From Tricholoma matsutake (lineage: Eukaryota > Basidiomycota > Agaricomycetes > Agaricales > Tricholomataceae), in NCBI GenBank assembly GCA_026075535.2, contig AP026546.1, positions 6,820,001 through 6,884,000 of the forward strand: a stretch of 64,000 bases of DNA, given 5' to 3'. Numbering within the stretch: position 1 is the first letter of the stretch; every line of letters begins with the position of its first letter. The notes beneath the pieces are model-generated. The model was not told the origin of the DNA and searched no databases. It saw only the letters and a program-made list of their open reading frames with translations. A program made the translations under genes and the position numbers. Below are positions 37,200 to 48,729 of this stretch, in pieces.

Positions 37200-38682
37200 T
37201 ATAAACAGGTATTGGATGTGAGAGTGAATGAGTATTCAGGTGATGTTGTTGTGCGAGATGGGCATCGATGAAGAGACCGGTCACACCAGAGTCCAGGAGC
37301 GCAGAGACACCAAGTATCTGTCCAGTGTCAGTAGTCTGTAGTTTGATTGCTAGGTTCAAGGAATGTGTAGAGGGAGTGGATGCAACATATTTGCATGGTA
37401 GTTTGTGCTCCCATGATTTAATTTTGGGGCGTGGAGCAGAGGAAGAGATGGGAAGACCAGGTACATCTTTAGCCAACTTTGAAGGGTCAGAGAGGGGAAC
37501 AGTCATGGAAATAAATTCATTCTCTGGGGATTCAACTGACAAAGCTTCAAAGTGGTTATGGACAGGCAGTGAGGGCATACAATTCGCTTGCTGCAAATAG
37601 AAAAATCCTGCTCCTCTACAATTTCTGACCTGATCTCCTCTGCAACCTGATCCTTTGCTTCCTCTACATCTACAAGCCCCAACAGGTCTTGGAGGAGTTC
37701 ATCTTGCCCCTTGGGGGTGAGCATGAGGATATCCTGATGATGGGGACATACTCTGGCCCTGTGCCCAGTTTCCCCACAGCGGTAGCAGAGATCCAACCTA
37801 TGCGCACAGCTGTGGGCTGCATCAACATCCATTGGTACTGGGACATTGATGGCTGGTGCGGGAGTCTGATGGACAGGAATGGAGTTGTGGTGGGGAAGGA
37901 TTCAATTGAAGGTGTAGGGTGCATGAGTAGTAGTTGGAGCATGGAATGCAGCATTAAATGCCACATTTGTGAGTCGGTTCTCATCACCGAGTGAAGCAGC
38001 TTCATACCAAGCATAGATATCATCATCCGCCAGGCACCCTTCCAACATCTGTGCAATCTGGTCCTGGATTTCTTGACTGAAGCCCCATCAGAACTTCACC
38101 ACCACTGGTAGCCCACTCCCATATCCTGCCATGTCCACCAAATCCTTAAACTCATCGATATAGTCGCCCATGGATTGACATCCCTGATGGTAAGAGGATG
38201 ACTCGAGCTGTGTCACTGCTTGGTGGCACTTATTGAGGGGACAGAAGTGGCATACAAACTCTGCTCGAAAGTCACCCCAAGTGGAGAAAGGTAGAGAGCT
38301 GAGCTCTTTAGTTTGGCACAGAATATGGTCCACATAGAGATAGGTGTGTTCAGATTTCATGTATGTGAAGGCCCAATAAACTTTTGCAGCCTCATCGACA
38401 AATTGATGCAACTGGATACTGATGTGCAACTCACAGGAGTTAAGGAATGCATTCCCCCTGTGCATGTGCACCATTAAATTCAGCGGGGAGATGGTTTGAT
38501 CTGGGTGCACTCCTTAGTGGGCGCGTTCAGTGGTGTGTTGTTGTTGGGTGTGCTTGGAGTCGCAATGGGGGGAATATTGGTCATAGAGCTAGTCTGAAGG
38601 GTTCTGATGAAGTTTTTGATCATAGATTTAAGCAAATCGATTTGTGCGCATATTCTGGTAATGTCGCTTTCAAGTGCATTGA
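37114..38682 (-). pseudogene. Gypsy gag 3' part, zinc knuckle and protease
   Basis: Minus strand. Gag segments at 38,750-38,088 (ALESDITRICAQIDLLKSMI; FSTWGDFRAEFVCHFCPLNK; SSSYHQGCQSMGDYIDEFKD), a CCHC knuckle CYRCGETGHRARVC near 37,765, then a protease site ALLDSGVTGLFIDAH near 37,270. Frames shift between segments. The 5' end of gag lies beyond element H, at 43,541-43,695. Confidence 0.75.
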
Positions 38683-40057
38683 TGATGCTCAACCCAGAAA
38701 CCCAAACAAAACCCACAAAATGGCTTCGGATGGTATAACATGAGTCAGAGGAAGGATGTGAGGCCCTCTAGATGTCACCTGTCAGACCGACCATCAAATA
38801 GTCATAAAACAACTGCTTGTCGAAGCAGTTTGAGGCTAAAAGAATGTGTTTTGAGGACTTGCAATGATTTTTGAGACATTGCAATGATTTATGAGTGGTG
38901 TGATGATTTTCGAGATGTCACAATGCTTTTCGAGATGTTGCAATATTTTTCAAAGAAGTTTCAAGGAATTTCAAGTGCACAGATATGTTCAGATACAAGA
39001 TTGGGGGACTAGATGAGTAGTAGAAGTGAAGAAAAGGCTAATCGAGGGAAGTGAGAGCAAAAATAGCATAATGCAAGGAATTTCAAGGAATTTTGAGGAA
39101 GTTTAGCATAAAACACCAAACTTTGGACTGAATAAGACTAAACTGTACTCTCAAATCACTGTGATCTGGGAGGAAGACAACAACTTTCTTGTTTTTCTTT
39201 GTATCTAGTACATCTTTTTATATAAAATAAAGAAAGCACCTAAAAAGGCTAGAGAACATGAGGCAAACATGTGGAAAACTCAAGGCAAAAGACAATATAA
39301 GTATATCAGAACAATAAAGTGAGACTAGAAGGGGTGAATATAACACATGATGAAGAAATAATAAGAAAGAATAGATAAAACTGGACTATCCTTGTTATAA
39401 ATTGAATAAAAGATCGGAAACTGCTTTGAGTGGATTGTATGCGTGCACATGTGGTCGAAATGTGTTCGATATACTCAATATAGTGTCCCATGTGTCCAGC
39501 ATGCATCCAAAGATCATTCGAACAGGAAATACTGTGTCCAACAATGTTTTTCGAAGTTTGATGTTTTTCAAAGATTTTCGAAGATTCTTTGGACTTTGTT
39601 CATGGCCCAATATCGGTGTGATATTGTTTGACAATGGTAGGGGATATGTCTGGCATGTGTGCGATGATTATTTGGATAGCGATATAGTGTCCAATGTTGA
39701 TTTGCAATGTTCGATGATTTTCAAAGTTGGTCGAGGAAATATCGGACTTGTTCAAAGGCTGATATCGCTGTGATATTGCTCGATACTGGTTCGGAACATA
39801 TCGACAATGTTCCAAGTGTATATCCTGAGCTGTACAAAGGTCGGGGGAACTGTATTATGGTGGCCGAAAGCATATGAAGAATTCCAAGGTGTTGCGAAGA
39901 GTTTCAAAGTGTTGCGAAGGATTTCGAAGCATTCTTGTGACTTTGTAGATGTTTGTATGGGTTTGTAGAGCTTTGGAGAGGTCTGTAAAACTTTATAGAG
40001 CTTCGACAATGATCGTAGATGTGCTTTCCAAGCTTGAACAACAAGGTGGACCTATCA
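38683..40057 (-). repeat. Element H 3' LTR
   Basis: The LTR is unusually long (about 1.4 kb) and has many TTCGAAG / TTTCGAGATGT / GCGATATTG motifs. It pairs with 42135-43540; differences are mostly CG versus TG or CA. A three-base ambiguity (TGATGATGC) remains at the left boundary. Confidence 0.8.
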
Positions 40058-40684
40058 TCCTCCCCCTGACTAAAATACTGAATGTCCTGGTCAGTCAATC
40101 GAACTGCAAATGTAAATCGAATGAGATCGAATTAAATCAATGTGAAATAGAGTGTCAAAGCTGAAATAAAAGCTGTCGAGGCTAATTGAAGAATGTTGAG
40201 CATAGCAAAGATGTGTTCAATAAATAGAACGAAGTTGAAATGAAAAAGACGAGAAAGGAAATAGGCGAATTTGATCAATGTCGACAATGCTAACCATGAT
40301 TGCAATAATTGGGTTGAGGAACTAGTCGAATATAGATCAAAAGAGAAATCGAGGGTTTGAAAATGAGGTCAATGAAACTGTGGTCGACAATGGATGTAAT
40401 AAAAATTTTGGGGATGACAACAAGGGTTGCGAGCTGAGGACTATGGATATATGATGGATAGGGAACTTCGAGTGCTATATTGGACTTTGAGGGCAAATGC
40501 GAGTGTGAACACAAAACTGGTTGCGAAATATACGAGGGCAAATGCAATATCAAAATAGATGGTGAAATGGACAATGGCACAGACAACGAGATCAAGGACA
40601 AAAATATCGGGAGTGGCAAATGCAAAATCGAGGTCGAAGTGGGCGATGACGAGGATGAATACGATGAGAATATCAGAGATGAGA

Positions 40685-41602
40685 TCAAGCTAGATTGCAG
40701 AGGTGAAATGGTGTTGGAGGACAAGTTGAAGTCGAAAATGGTAATTCAAATATTTCACATTCTTTGGACGATGTCAAAACTGTTGAAGCTGATACAATTG
40801 GTGCAATAGGTGAAGGCAAATTTATCGAAGATGAAACTGGTGCAGACATGTGCGATGAAGCTGGAACTATGCGATGAAGACTGCAAGGCATGACATGACA
40901 ATTTCGAAGTGCAAAAATCTCTCGTTCAAGCACAAGCTCTTTTTCGAGAGCTAGTTCCCGTTCGAGCGATGCAATGTGAGCTTCTACATTATCCAAAATG
41001 TTCGAGCTGTGATGTGTACCATTGAATGTTTGGTTCAATGCAGTTGAAGGTGTGATATTGGCAAAGAATGAGGTCAGGACAGAGATTTCGGATGCTATTC
41101 TGGTCGGATGCGAAGCTGCAACAACTGATGTGATGTTTGATGCAAAATGTACAAAAATGTGCAACATATCTTCGGAGTTGATCAGAGCACTAGACTGCAA
41201 TGAATTCAAGGTCCAAATCGATGGCTGGGGAATGGAATACGAGTTTGAAGATGCTAAAACAAATTTCACAGCATCATGGATGTCATTCAGAGTGTATGGG
41301 TCATTGGGATAATGATCTGGGAACTCAACTTTGAGACAATGTGCGATTCGAGTCCATAAATCAGATTGAAACCCTCGAACAAAAGCTCGACTTTGTTTGG
41401 CTTCCGAAATTCTGTGTTTTGAGTGAAGAAAATTTGTAACATTGTAGAATGACCTATAATAAACTCCTAGATCATTTGAATCAAAAATACTGATGTGAAG
41501 CTGTTTGCAAACAAGTGTGTCCATGTCCAAAATGCTATATTTGCATTCGTCTTCTGATCTGGGATAGAACTTGTGTACTGTGATGCGAAATGCATTAAAC
41601 AA
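40685..41602 (-). CDS. Retrotransposon gag protein of element H
   Basis: An uninterrupted 305-residue ORF. The N-terminal part matches fungal gypsy capsid proteins: KFYPRSEDECKYSILDMDTL, ISIFDSNDLGVYYRSFYNVT, RAFVRGFQSDLWTRIAHCLK, FPDHYPNDPYTLNDIHDAVK. A coiled-coil-like acidic stretch follows (HIASLERELALEKELVLERE). No zinc knuckle and no protease follow. Frame integrity over 305 codons, in a region where neighbouring pol genes are shattered, suggests younger age or recent function in packaging by a partner element. The true start may lie upstream. Confidence 0.75.
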   Translation of the reverse strand: MFNAFRITVHKFYPRSEDECKYSILDMDTLVCKQLHISIFDSNDLGVYYRSFYNVTNFLHSKHRISEAKQSRAFVRGFQSDLWTRIAHCLKVEFPDHYPNDPYTLNDIHDAVKFVLASSNSYSIPQPSIWTLNSLQSSALINSEDMLHIFVHFASNITSVVAASHPTRIASEISVLTSFFANITPSTALNQTFNGTHHSSNILDNVEAHIASLERELALEKELVLEREIFALRNCHVMPCSLHRIVPASSHMSAPVSSSINLPSPIAPIVSASTVLTSSKECEIFELPFSTSTCPPTPFHLCNLA

Positions 41603-42134
41603 GGTGCCGGGCTGGTACTCTGGAAGCGATTCCCAGAGTTCACAAGAATTGATGTCGACATATTGGCAGGCATGCTTCTTCTTTAGGTCATGATCTGTAA
41701 TACTGCAAGTTGGAAAGAGAAATTCGAGCTCTTCGAAGTATTTTCATAGCTCTCTAGGCTGTTTTGGATCGAATTTTGGAGATGTTGAATGACCACGAGC
41801 TGGCATAAAGGACGTCGACATGTTCGAAGTAGATTTCGGGGGCTGCAAAGTCAAAATTCATGCGATATCAGGTTTCATATGTTTTCAAAGTCGAAGATGG
41901 TAGCGAAATAGTAAACACGAAGGGCAAAAGAGTGCAAAATGATATTATCGATGGTTGAGATACTGTATCAAGATCTCCTGGTTGTTCAGGAGGGTTGGAG
42001 GCGCTATGAGTTCAATGCAAAATTGAAATCATCGAGCTTCCTTCAGCCAAAGGCCAAAGAAAATGGTGGTGGAAAGGTGGGGAGGTCCGACGATGAACTG
42101 ATCTAGAAAGCCCTCGCGGTGGGCTCCAAAATGA

Positions 42135-43540
42135 TGATGCTCAACCCAGAAACCCAAACAAGACCCACAAAATGGCTTCAGATGGTATAACACGAGTCAG
42201 AGGAAGGATGCAAGGCCCTCTAGATGTCACCTGTCAGACTGACAGTCAAATAGTCATGAAACTACTGCTTGTCAAAGCAGTTCAAAGCTAAAAGAGTGTG
42301 TTTTGAGGACTTTTGAGGATTTTCGAGGAGTTGCAATGATTTGTGAGGTGTTGCAATGATTTTCGAGATGTCGCAATGCTTTTCGAGATGTCACAATATT
42401 TTTCAAAGAAGTTTCAAGGAATTTCAAGTGCACAGATATGTTCAGATGCAAGATTGGGGGACTAGACGAGTAGTAGAAGTGAAGAAAAGGCTAATCAAGG
42501 GAAGCAAGAGCAAAAATAGCATAATGTGAGGTATTTCGAGGAATTTTGAGGAAGTTTAGCATAAAACACCAAACTTCAGACTGAATAAGACTAAACTGTA
42601 CTCTCAAATCACTGTGATCTGGGAGGAAGATGACAACTTTCTTGTTTTTCTTTGTATCTAGTACATCTTTTTATATAAAATAAAGAAAGTACCTAAAAAG
42701 GCTAGAGAAGATGAGGCAAACATGTGGAAAACTCGAGGCAAAAGACAATATAAGTATATCAGAACAATAAAGCGAGACTAGAAGGGGTGAATATAACACA
42801 TGATGAAGAAATAATAAGAAAGAATAGCTAAAACCGGACTGTCCTTGTTATAAATTGAATAAAAGATTGGAAACTGCTTCGAGTGGATTGTATGCATGCA
42901 CATGCAGTCAAAATGTGTTCGATATACTCAATATAGTGTCCCATGTGTCCAGAATGCATCCAAAGATCATTTGAACAGGAAATACTGTGTCCAACGATGT
43001 TTTTCGAAGTTTGATGTTTTTCAAAGATTTTCGAAGATTCTTTGGACTTTGTTCATGGCCCGATATCGGTGCGATATTGTTCAACAATGGTAGGGGATAT
43101 GTCTGGCATGTGTGCGATGATTATTCGGATAGCGATATAGTGTCCAATGTCGATTTGCGATGTTCAATGATTTTCAAAGTTGGTCGAGGAAATATTGGAC
43201 TTGTTCAAAGGCCGATATTGCTGCGATATTGCTCAATACTGGTTTGGAACCCATCAACAATGTTCCAAGTGTATATCCTGAGCTGTACAAAGGTCGGGGG
43301 AATTGTATTATGGCAGCTGAAGGCATACAAAGAATTTCAAGGTGTTGCAAAGAGTTTCAAAGTGTTGCGAAGGATTTCAAAGCATTCTTGTGACTTTGTA
43401 GATGTTTGTAGAGCTTTGTAGAGTTTTGGAGAGGTTTGCATGGGTTCGTAGAGCTTTGGAGAGGTCTGTAGAACTTTATAGAGCCTCGACAATGATCATA
43501 GATGTGTTTTCCAAGCTTGAATGATGAGGTGGACCTATCA
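42135..43540 (-). repeat. Element H 5' LTR
   Basis: Partner of 38683-40057. Compared with it, many CpG sites in one copy are TpG or CpA in the other (for example GTGGTCGAAATG at about 39,450 versus GCAGTCAAAATG at about 42,904). Confidence 0.8.
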
Positions 43541-43804
43541 GTGTTGAGGTGCTCTGATGTGTCCATGTCGCTAGGGGGCACATTTGGTGAAAATAGCGGC
43601 ACACTAAAGGTGGGACTGTTGTGAATGGTGTGTAGGGAGTCTGTGGAGCTTTGGGAAGTGTCATCCACCCTGTACCTGCCTATCTTGGGCAGCACGTTTG
43701 CGATTTCGGGCCTTAGGAGAGAGGTTTATACTATGAGGGCAACCTCAGCAAAGGGAAATCCAAAGTTAAAATTAAACTACATATTACAGGGATTGGAGGT
43801 GCAC
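43541..43804 (-). pseudogene. Gypsy gag start and leader
   Basis: Minus strand between element H and the gypsy 5' LTR. It gives gag residues ...PPSDMDTSEHLNT that would continue into the segment left of H. Next to the LTR is GGTGCACCTCCAATCCC, a candidate primer-binding site (tRNA 3' complement), though the expected leading T is displaced. A partial copy of the LTR edge (CAGCAAAGGGAAATCCAAAG) lies near 43,747. Confidence 0.5.
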
Positions 43805-44160
43805 CTAGCAAAGGGAAATCCAAAGAGAAAACTCTGAGGACCCCTTTGCCAATGCCCAGTATATGTGAAGACTGCAAAAATCAAATAATAATCTAAAAAT
43901 AGAAAAGGTGGAGATAGGCAGATCAAGGCTGCCAAGTGACATCATACCAAGGGGTAGATGTCAGAAGGGGTGCTCTGCCTCTAAATATAAAACTGTCAAC
44001 ATGCACAAATGTGATAGAAAGGGAAATTAGTAATAAAATAAGAAAAAAACATAGAAAATGAAGAATAGAAGGAAATAAAGTGAGGAAAAATATAAGATGA
44101 ACATAAAAAATAGGAGAAACACACAGGGCACCCCCCTGAGTCCCCCCTAGTCCCCTTACA
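43805..44160 (-). repeat. Gypsy 5' LTR
   Basis: A 356-bp copy of the 34137-34493 LTR. The outer side directly abuts copia-2 gag coding sequence (QGPVHQIQLLQQALAIQ) without a matching duplication. Confidence 0.85.
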
Positions 44161-45666
44161 GCAAGGGCCCAGTACATCAGATCCAATTGTTGCAGCAGGC
44201 ACTTGCAATCCAACTCATGCTTGAAAATCTCCTTCCCAAGACTGTCAACAAGATTTCTGCCCTTATCAACTGCGCCTTTGCCATGGGTGATATTAAACCT
44301 GACTTGCTTAAATGCATTGTTGCACTCAATGCCCTTGGTGATCGCTTTCTTCATGCGCGTTCCATCATATCCCAGGATATTGGCACCTCCAACACCAAAT
44401 CTCCTTACACCATAAAGGACGTTCATCTGTTCCTCAAAAATGAGCAGACACTCATTGAGAACAACCACCGCAATAAATCCTGGGCCCCTATTGCTCTTTC
44501 TGCCCAAGCCAAACCAACAAAGTCCTCAAATTCACCCACCTGCCCAAACCCTACCTGCAAGAAGGTGGGGCACACCATTGAATATTGTGTTAAAGCTGGG
44601 GGTGGTATGGCTGGGAAATCCATCAAGGAGTCAATAACTGCTAGACAGGTGGTGCACAACAAAAGCAAAAAACCTAGCATATCAACTACTAGCTTGAGGA
44701 TTCCAGTGACGTTGAAGGATGCTGATGGAAAGGCATTCATGGTCATGTTCAATTCTGCTGACATGTCACTCTCCAACAATGACACCCCTGCTTTTGCTGG
44801 TATCGCTGGTGACCTGCTTCCCACCACTACCATTGAGGATGCAGAATATGAAGGCTGGCCCACTGTTGAGGAGGATGCAGTTACTACCATAGACTGGACG
44901 CATACCACCTCCACCCTCACCAAGGATGCATTCTCTATTGAACCCCTCAACCAAGTCAACTGTTCCCAGCTCTCCACCACCAATCACCCCTTTATTGTCA
45001 ACATGGGTGCAACTGTTCATAGTTTGCCTGACAAATCTGACTTCCTCACCTTGCGTTCTATGCCACCTCATCCTGTTCAGAGGCTCATCCATCACTGCTG
45101 TTGGTGTCAGCGACATCAAATTAAGAATGACCTGGGGTGCATCAATTATCTTACATAATGCCCTCTACATGCCTAATGTGGCAGTTCAGCTTATATCAGT
45201 AGGTATGCTGGTAGATAACTCGAACACTGTTGCACATTTCAATAATTCTGCATGCTGGATCATGCACAAATCCTCTGGAGCAGTTATTGCATGGGGATCC
45301 CAGCTTTCTAAGAAACTCTACATGCTCAACCTTCATGCCATGTCTGTCAACCACACCCTCACTGTCCACAAATCTCCCAATCTCGAGACCTGGCACTGTT
45401 GTCTTGACCATGCCAATTACCAATCCCTCTGGGACATGGCCAAGAAGGGGACATTGACAGGTGCACCTATCATATCCACCTCTAAACCACCTAAATGTGA
45501 CTCATGCATACTTGGAAAACAGACAAAGACACCTGTTCCCAAGAAGCGTGAGGAGGGGATAGGACATAAGGCAACAAGAAAACTAGAGAAAGGGTAGACT
45601 TATCCGGCCCCCATGCTGTGAAGTCCTGCTGGAAATTCATACATTATGGACATAGTTGACGATTAC
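44161..45666 (+). pseudogene. Copia-2 5' part: gag, protease, pre-integrase
   Basis: Plus strand: gag (LLQQALAIQLMLENLLPKTV; INCAFAMGDIKPDLLKCIVA), CCHC knuckle (CPNPTCKKVGHTIEYC), protease region, GAG-pre-integrase (ANYQSLWDMAKKGTLTGAPI; CDSCILGKQTKTPVPKK), stopping at IMDIVDDY where element F starts. The protease active site, normally VDSGAT, reads VNMGAT, so the Asp is lost. The N-terminus and 5' LTR are replaced by gypsy LTR. The rest of this same element now lies inverted at 57,771-54,653. Confidence 0.85.
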
Positions 45667-47273
45667 TAGTGTTTGAAGGTCCAGTTCATTGAACCAGAAA
45701 AAAACCAAAACCAGACCGGACCCAACCGAAAAGAATTGGACTGTCGGTTTTGGTCCATCAAGATTTCAGAGGCAACCAGTTGCGGTTGTGTAAAATATAA
45801 TCATCTTGCAAACTGACAAAAACTGGTTGTGACCAGTCCAAGACTGGTCTTTATTGACTCCAGTTGTACTCCAACTTGGCTCTGGTCAACTACAAGAACT
45901 GTTCTTTTGCAATGGCTTTGTCTTGATCAGTGAGATGAAGGGTTGAGATCTTGGTGAATTCCTATCCATTTGACATGATCTTATACTTATTTTAACTCTA
46001 TTTTGGTGTCATTTTAAGATCTCAATGAGACGAGAGGCTTGCATTTATTTGATCTTTCACAATGTCAGTATCTTGTTTAGTAGGGGGGTTTAGATGGGCA
46101 CTTGATATCTCAATGAGTTCATCTTTGTTTCATATAATCTTATACTCATTTTAACTCTATTTTGGTGTCGCTTTAAGGTCACAATAAGACGAGAGCCTGG
46201 CGTTTATCAGATGTTTCACAATGTCAGCATCTTGTTCAGTAAGGGGTATGATATAGGTACTTGAGATCTTGGTGAGTAATTGTCTGTTTTACATGATCTT
46301 ATACTTATTCTAACTCTAATGTAGTGTCATTTGAAGGTATCAATGAGATGAGAGCCCGGCATTTGTCTGTTCTTTTGTAATGTCCATATCTTGTTTAGTA
46401 AGGGGGGTTGGATTGGTACTTGATACCTTAGTGAGTTCACATATGTTTCAGATAATCTTATACTTATTCTAACTCTACTGTAGTGTCATTTGAAGGTACT
46501 TATAAGATGAGAACCCCGCATTTGTCTGTTCTCTTGCAATGTCAGTACCTTGTTTAGTGGGGTCTATATGGGCACTTGATATCTCAGTGAGTTCTTATTT
46601 GTTTTGTATGATCTTACACTTATTTTAACTCTACTGTAGTGTCATTTGAAGGTTCTGATAAGATGAGAGGCTTGGGTTTGTCCACTATTTTGTAATATCA
46701 AGATTTCATTCAGTAGGGGGGCTTTAGATAGGGAGCTGATATCTTGGTGAGTATACTTATTTGTTTTATATGATCTTACACTTATTTTCACTCTACTGTA
46801 GTGTCGTTTGAAGGTCCCAATGAGATGAGAAGCTAGCATTTGTTTGTTCTTTCTTAATATCAAGATCTTGTTCAGTAGGGGGGTTTTAGATGGGTGTTGA
46901 TATCTTGGTGAGTTCTTATTGTTTTGATATGATCTTGGACTTATTTTAACTCTATTGTAGTGTCATTTGAAGGTCCTGATGAGACGACAGGCTAGTGCTT
47001 GCCCATTCTTTTGTAATATCAAGATCTTGAATAGTGGGGGTTTCATATGGGTAGAAGTAGTAGTTTTCTTGTATATTCTCTACACATCAACTATGCAAAA
47101 GGTCGGTTTGAACCAGTTGTAGACTGGTTTGAACTGACTAGAACTGCAATGGACCAGTCCATTGCAGTCCGGTCCAGTTATGTCGGAGTTGTTGAGATTG
47201 TATAACTGGTTCCAGTTCTGGTTCATCTCAAAAAGGTAAAAAAAACTGGACCGAACTGGACCTTCAAACACTA
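45667..47273 (+). mobile_element. TIR element F with 159-bp tandem repeats
   Basis: Ends TAGTGTTTGAAGGTCCAG and CTGGACCTTCAAACACTA. Left flank ACGATTAC (45659-45666), right flank GCTCTAAG (47274-47281): unlike all sister elements, the two flanks differ. The same pair appears, swapped, around element G. The interior is mostly a tandem array (see separate entry). No coding sequence. Confidence 0.9.
45900..47060 (+). repeat. About seven tandem units of 159 bp
   Basis: The anchor GTGTCATTTGAAGGT (or a variant) recurs at 46006, 46165, 46324, 46483, 46639, 46801 and 46960, a spacing of 156-162 bp. Each unit also has GATCTTATACTTATTTTAAC, GAT(A/G)AGA.GAGA and TTGTTTAGTAGGGG elements. The same array occurs in inverse orientation in element G (about 58,000-59,120). 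Confidence 0.9.
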
Positions 47274-48729
47274 GCTCTAAGGATATCTGGTTATTCCTGG
47301 AGAATGAGCAGTCTCTACTTGAGAATGATCACCGCAATGATTCTAAAACCCACATTGCCCTTGCAGCACAGCCCAAGCCTTCCAAGTTCCCTAATGCACC
47401 AACTTGTACCAACACAAACTGCGGGAAGCAGGGGCACACAAAGCAGTACTGCATTAAACCTGGTGGTGGTATGGCTGGGAAGTCACTGGAGGAATTGATC
47501 ACTGCTTGCAGGGCAGCTCATGAGAAGAAACCACTGCCCACTAGTACCTCCAAGGTCCCTGTCACTGTGAAGGATATTAACAGTCAAGCATACACTGTCA
47601 TAATCGACCCCAAGGCATCAACCCCACCTGTGGAATTTGCAGGACTTGCTCATGACCCTTTACTTGTTGACTCCCCTGACATCATAGAGTATGAAGGATG
47701 GGTTGCTGTTGAGGAGCCTACTACCACTGTTGACTGGAAGCACCATACTTTACCCCTTGATGACATTGCTCTCGCTGTGGAGCCCCTTAACCAGACTCAA
47801 CGCTCATGTATTACCTTAGATGATCTCCCCTTTATCATTGACTCTGGGGCAACAGTCCATATATCCCCCAACAGATCTGATTTTCTTACCCTGCAACCCA
47901 TTCCACCTCGTTTGGTCCAAGGCATGGGCAGTTCATCTATTGCCACCATTGGTGTCAGAGATATACAGCTAAGAATAACCCAGGGCACATCAATCATCTT
48001 ACATAATGCTCTCTACATCCCAAACTTGGCAGTTCACTTAATATCGGTGGGCACACTTGCAGATGACTCTAATGCTGTCACTCATTTCAATGCTGACACC
48101 TGTTGGGTCACTGACAAATCCTCTGGTGCTTTCATTGCTCATGGCTCTCACCTCTCCAGGAAACTTTACACACTTAATATTCCATCAGCCAAGGTTGATC
48201 ATGCGCTTGCAGCTCACAAGTCCCCTACTCTTGAAACTTGGGATCACTGTCTGGGTCATGTGGACTACCAGGCTCTCTGGAATATGGCCAAGAAGGGTGC
48301 CCTCACTGGTGCACCACTTACCTCTTTACCAAAATTGCCTAAATGTGATTCATGTGTTCCTGGCAAGCAGACAAAAACACTGGTTCCCAAGAAACATCAG
48401 GAAGGACTGGGTCATAAAGCGACAAGGAAACTGGAAAAGGTGTGGGTGGACCTATCTGGGCCACATGCTGTGATATCGTGAGCTGGCAACTGTTATATCA
48501 TGGATATAGTAGATGACTACACTTCCTTTCCATGGTCTATACCCTTACAAAATAAACACAATGCTTTCTCTGAACTCAGGGCTTGAGAACTTGCTTGGGA
48601 GAACAAAACTGGACTCAAGGTCAGAACTTATATCACTAATAATGGTGAACTTAAATCACTTGAAATGGAGAGCTGGTTGAAGACTTGGGGTACTGATCAA
48701 TGCTTCACAGCTCCTTATACTTCTGCACA
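47274..48729 (+). pseudogene. Copia-3: gag C-terminus, protease, pre-integrase, integrase start
   Basis: Begins DIWLFLENEQSLLEND, the continuation of LYGSK at 59,396 on the minus strand. It includes a CCHC knuckle (CTNTNCGKQGHTKQYC), the open 336-residue frame 47471-48481 with protease site FIIDSGATVHIS, GAG-pre-integrase (LGHVDYQALWNMAKKGALTG; CDSCVPGKQT) and the start of integrase. Stops follow (after GPHAVIS, and after FSELRA). Interrupted at PYTSAH by element D. Best preserved of the three copia copies. Confidence 0.85.

Larger units (their letters stand above)
38683..43540 (-). mobile_element. Gag-only LTR element H (TR-GAG-like) within gypsy gag
   Basis: Two direct repeats of about 1.4 kb, 38683-40057 and 42135-43540, bound 2.1 kb of internal sequence. 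On the minus strand the LTR runs TGATAGGTCCACC to GGGTTGAGCATCA. Right after the 5' LTR (plus coordinates just left of 42135) is a primer-site candidate TGGAGCCCACCGCGAGGG, and before the 3' LTR a purine tract GGGGGAGGA. Orientation is therefore minus. Internally only a gag ORF is present; no protease, RT or integrase. It matches the definition of non-autonomous TR-GAG elements. No clean target duplication was found. Confidence 0.8.
34137..44160 (-). mobile_element. Ty3/gypsy chromovirus with two LTRs, containing element H
   Basis: LTRs at 34137-34493 and 43805-44160 are near-identical. Read on the minus strand they begin TGTAAGGGGACTAGG and end near CCCTTTGCTA. A purine tract (AAGAGGGGGTGA) precedes the left one, making it the 3' LTR of a minus-strand element. 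Internal sequence encodes gag, CCHC knuckle, protease, RT, RNase H, integrase and a chromodomain, all decayed. Element H splits gag. Its flanks do not match: left GCCAC in copia-1, right GCAAG in copia-2, so the element lies at a rearrangement boundary. Confidence 0.85.

Noticed and set aside
40290..40809. ORFs on both strands left of the H gag gene (Ser/Leu/Ile-rich minus, Asp/Glu/Lys-rich plus)
   Set aside because: Mirror-image low-complexity translations without family resemblance; more likely degenerate internal sequence of H.
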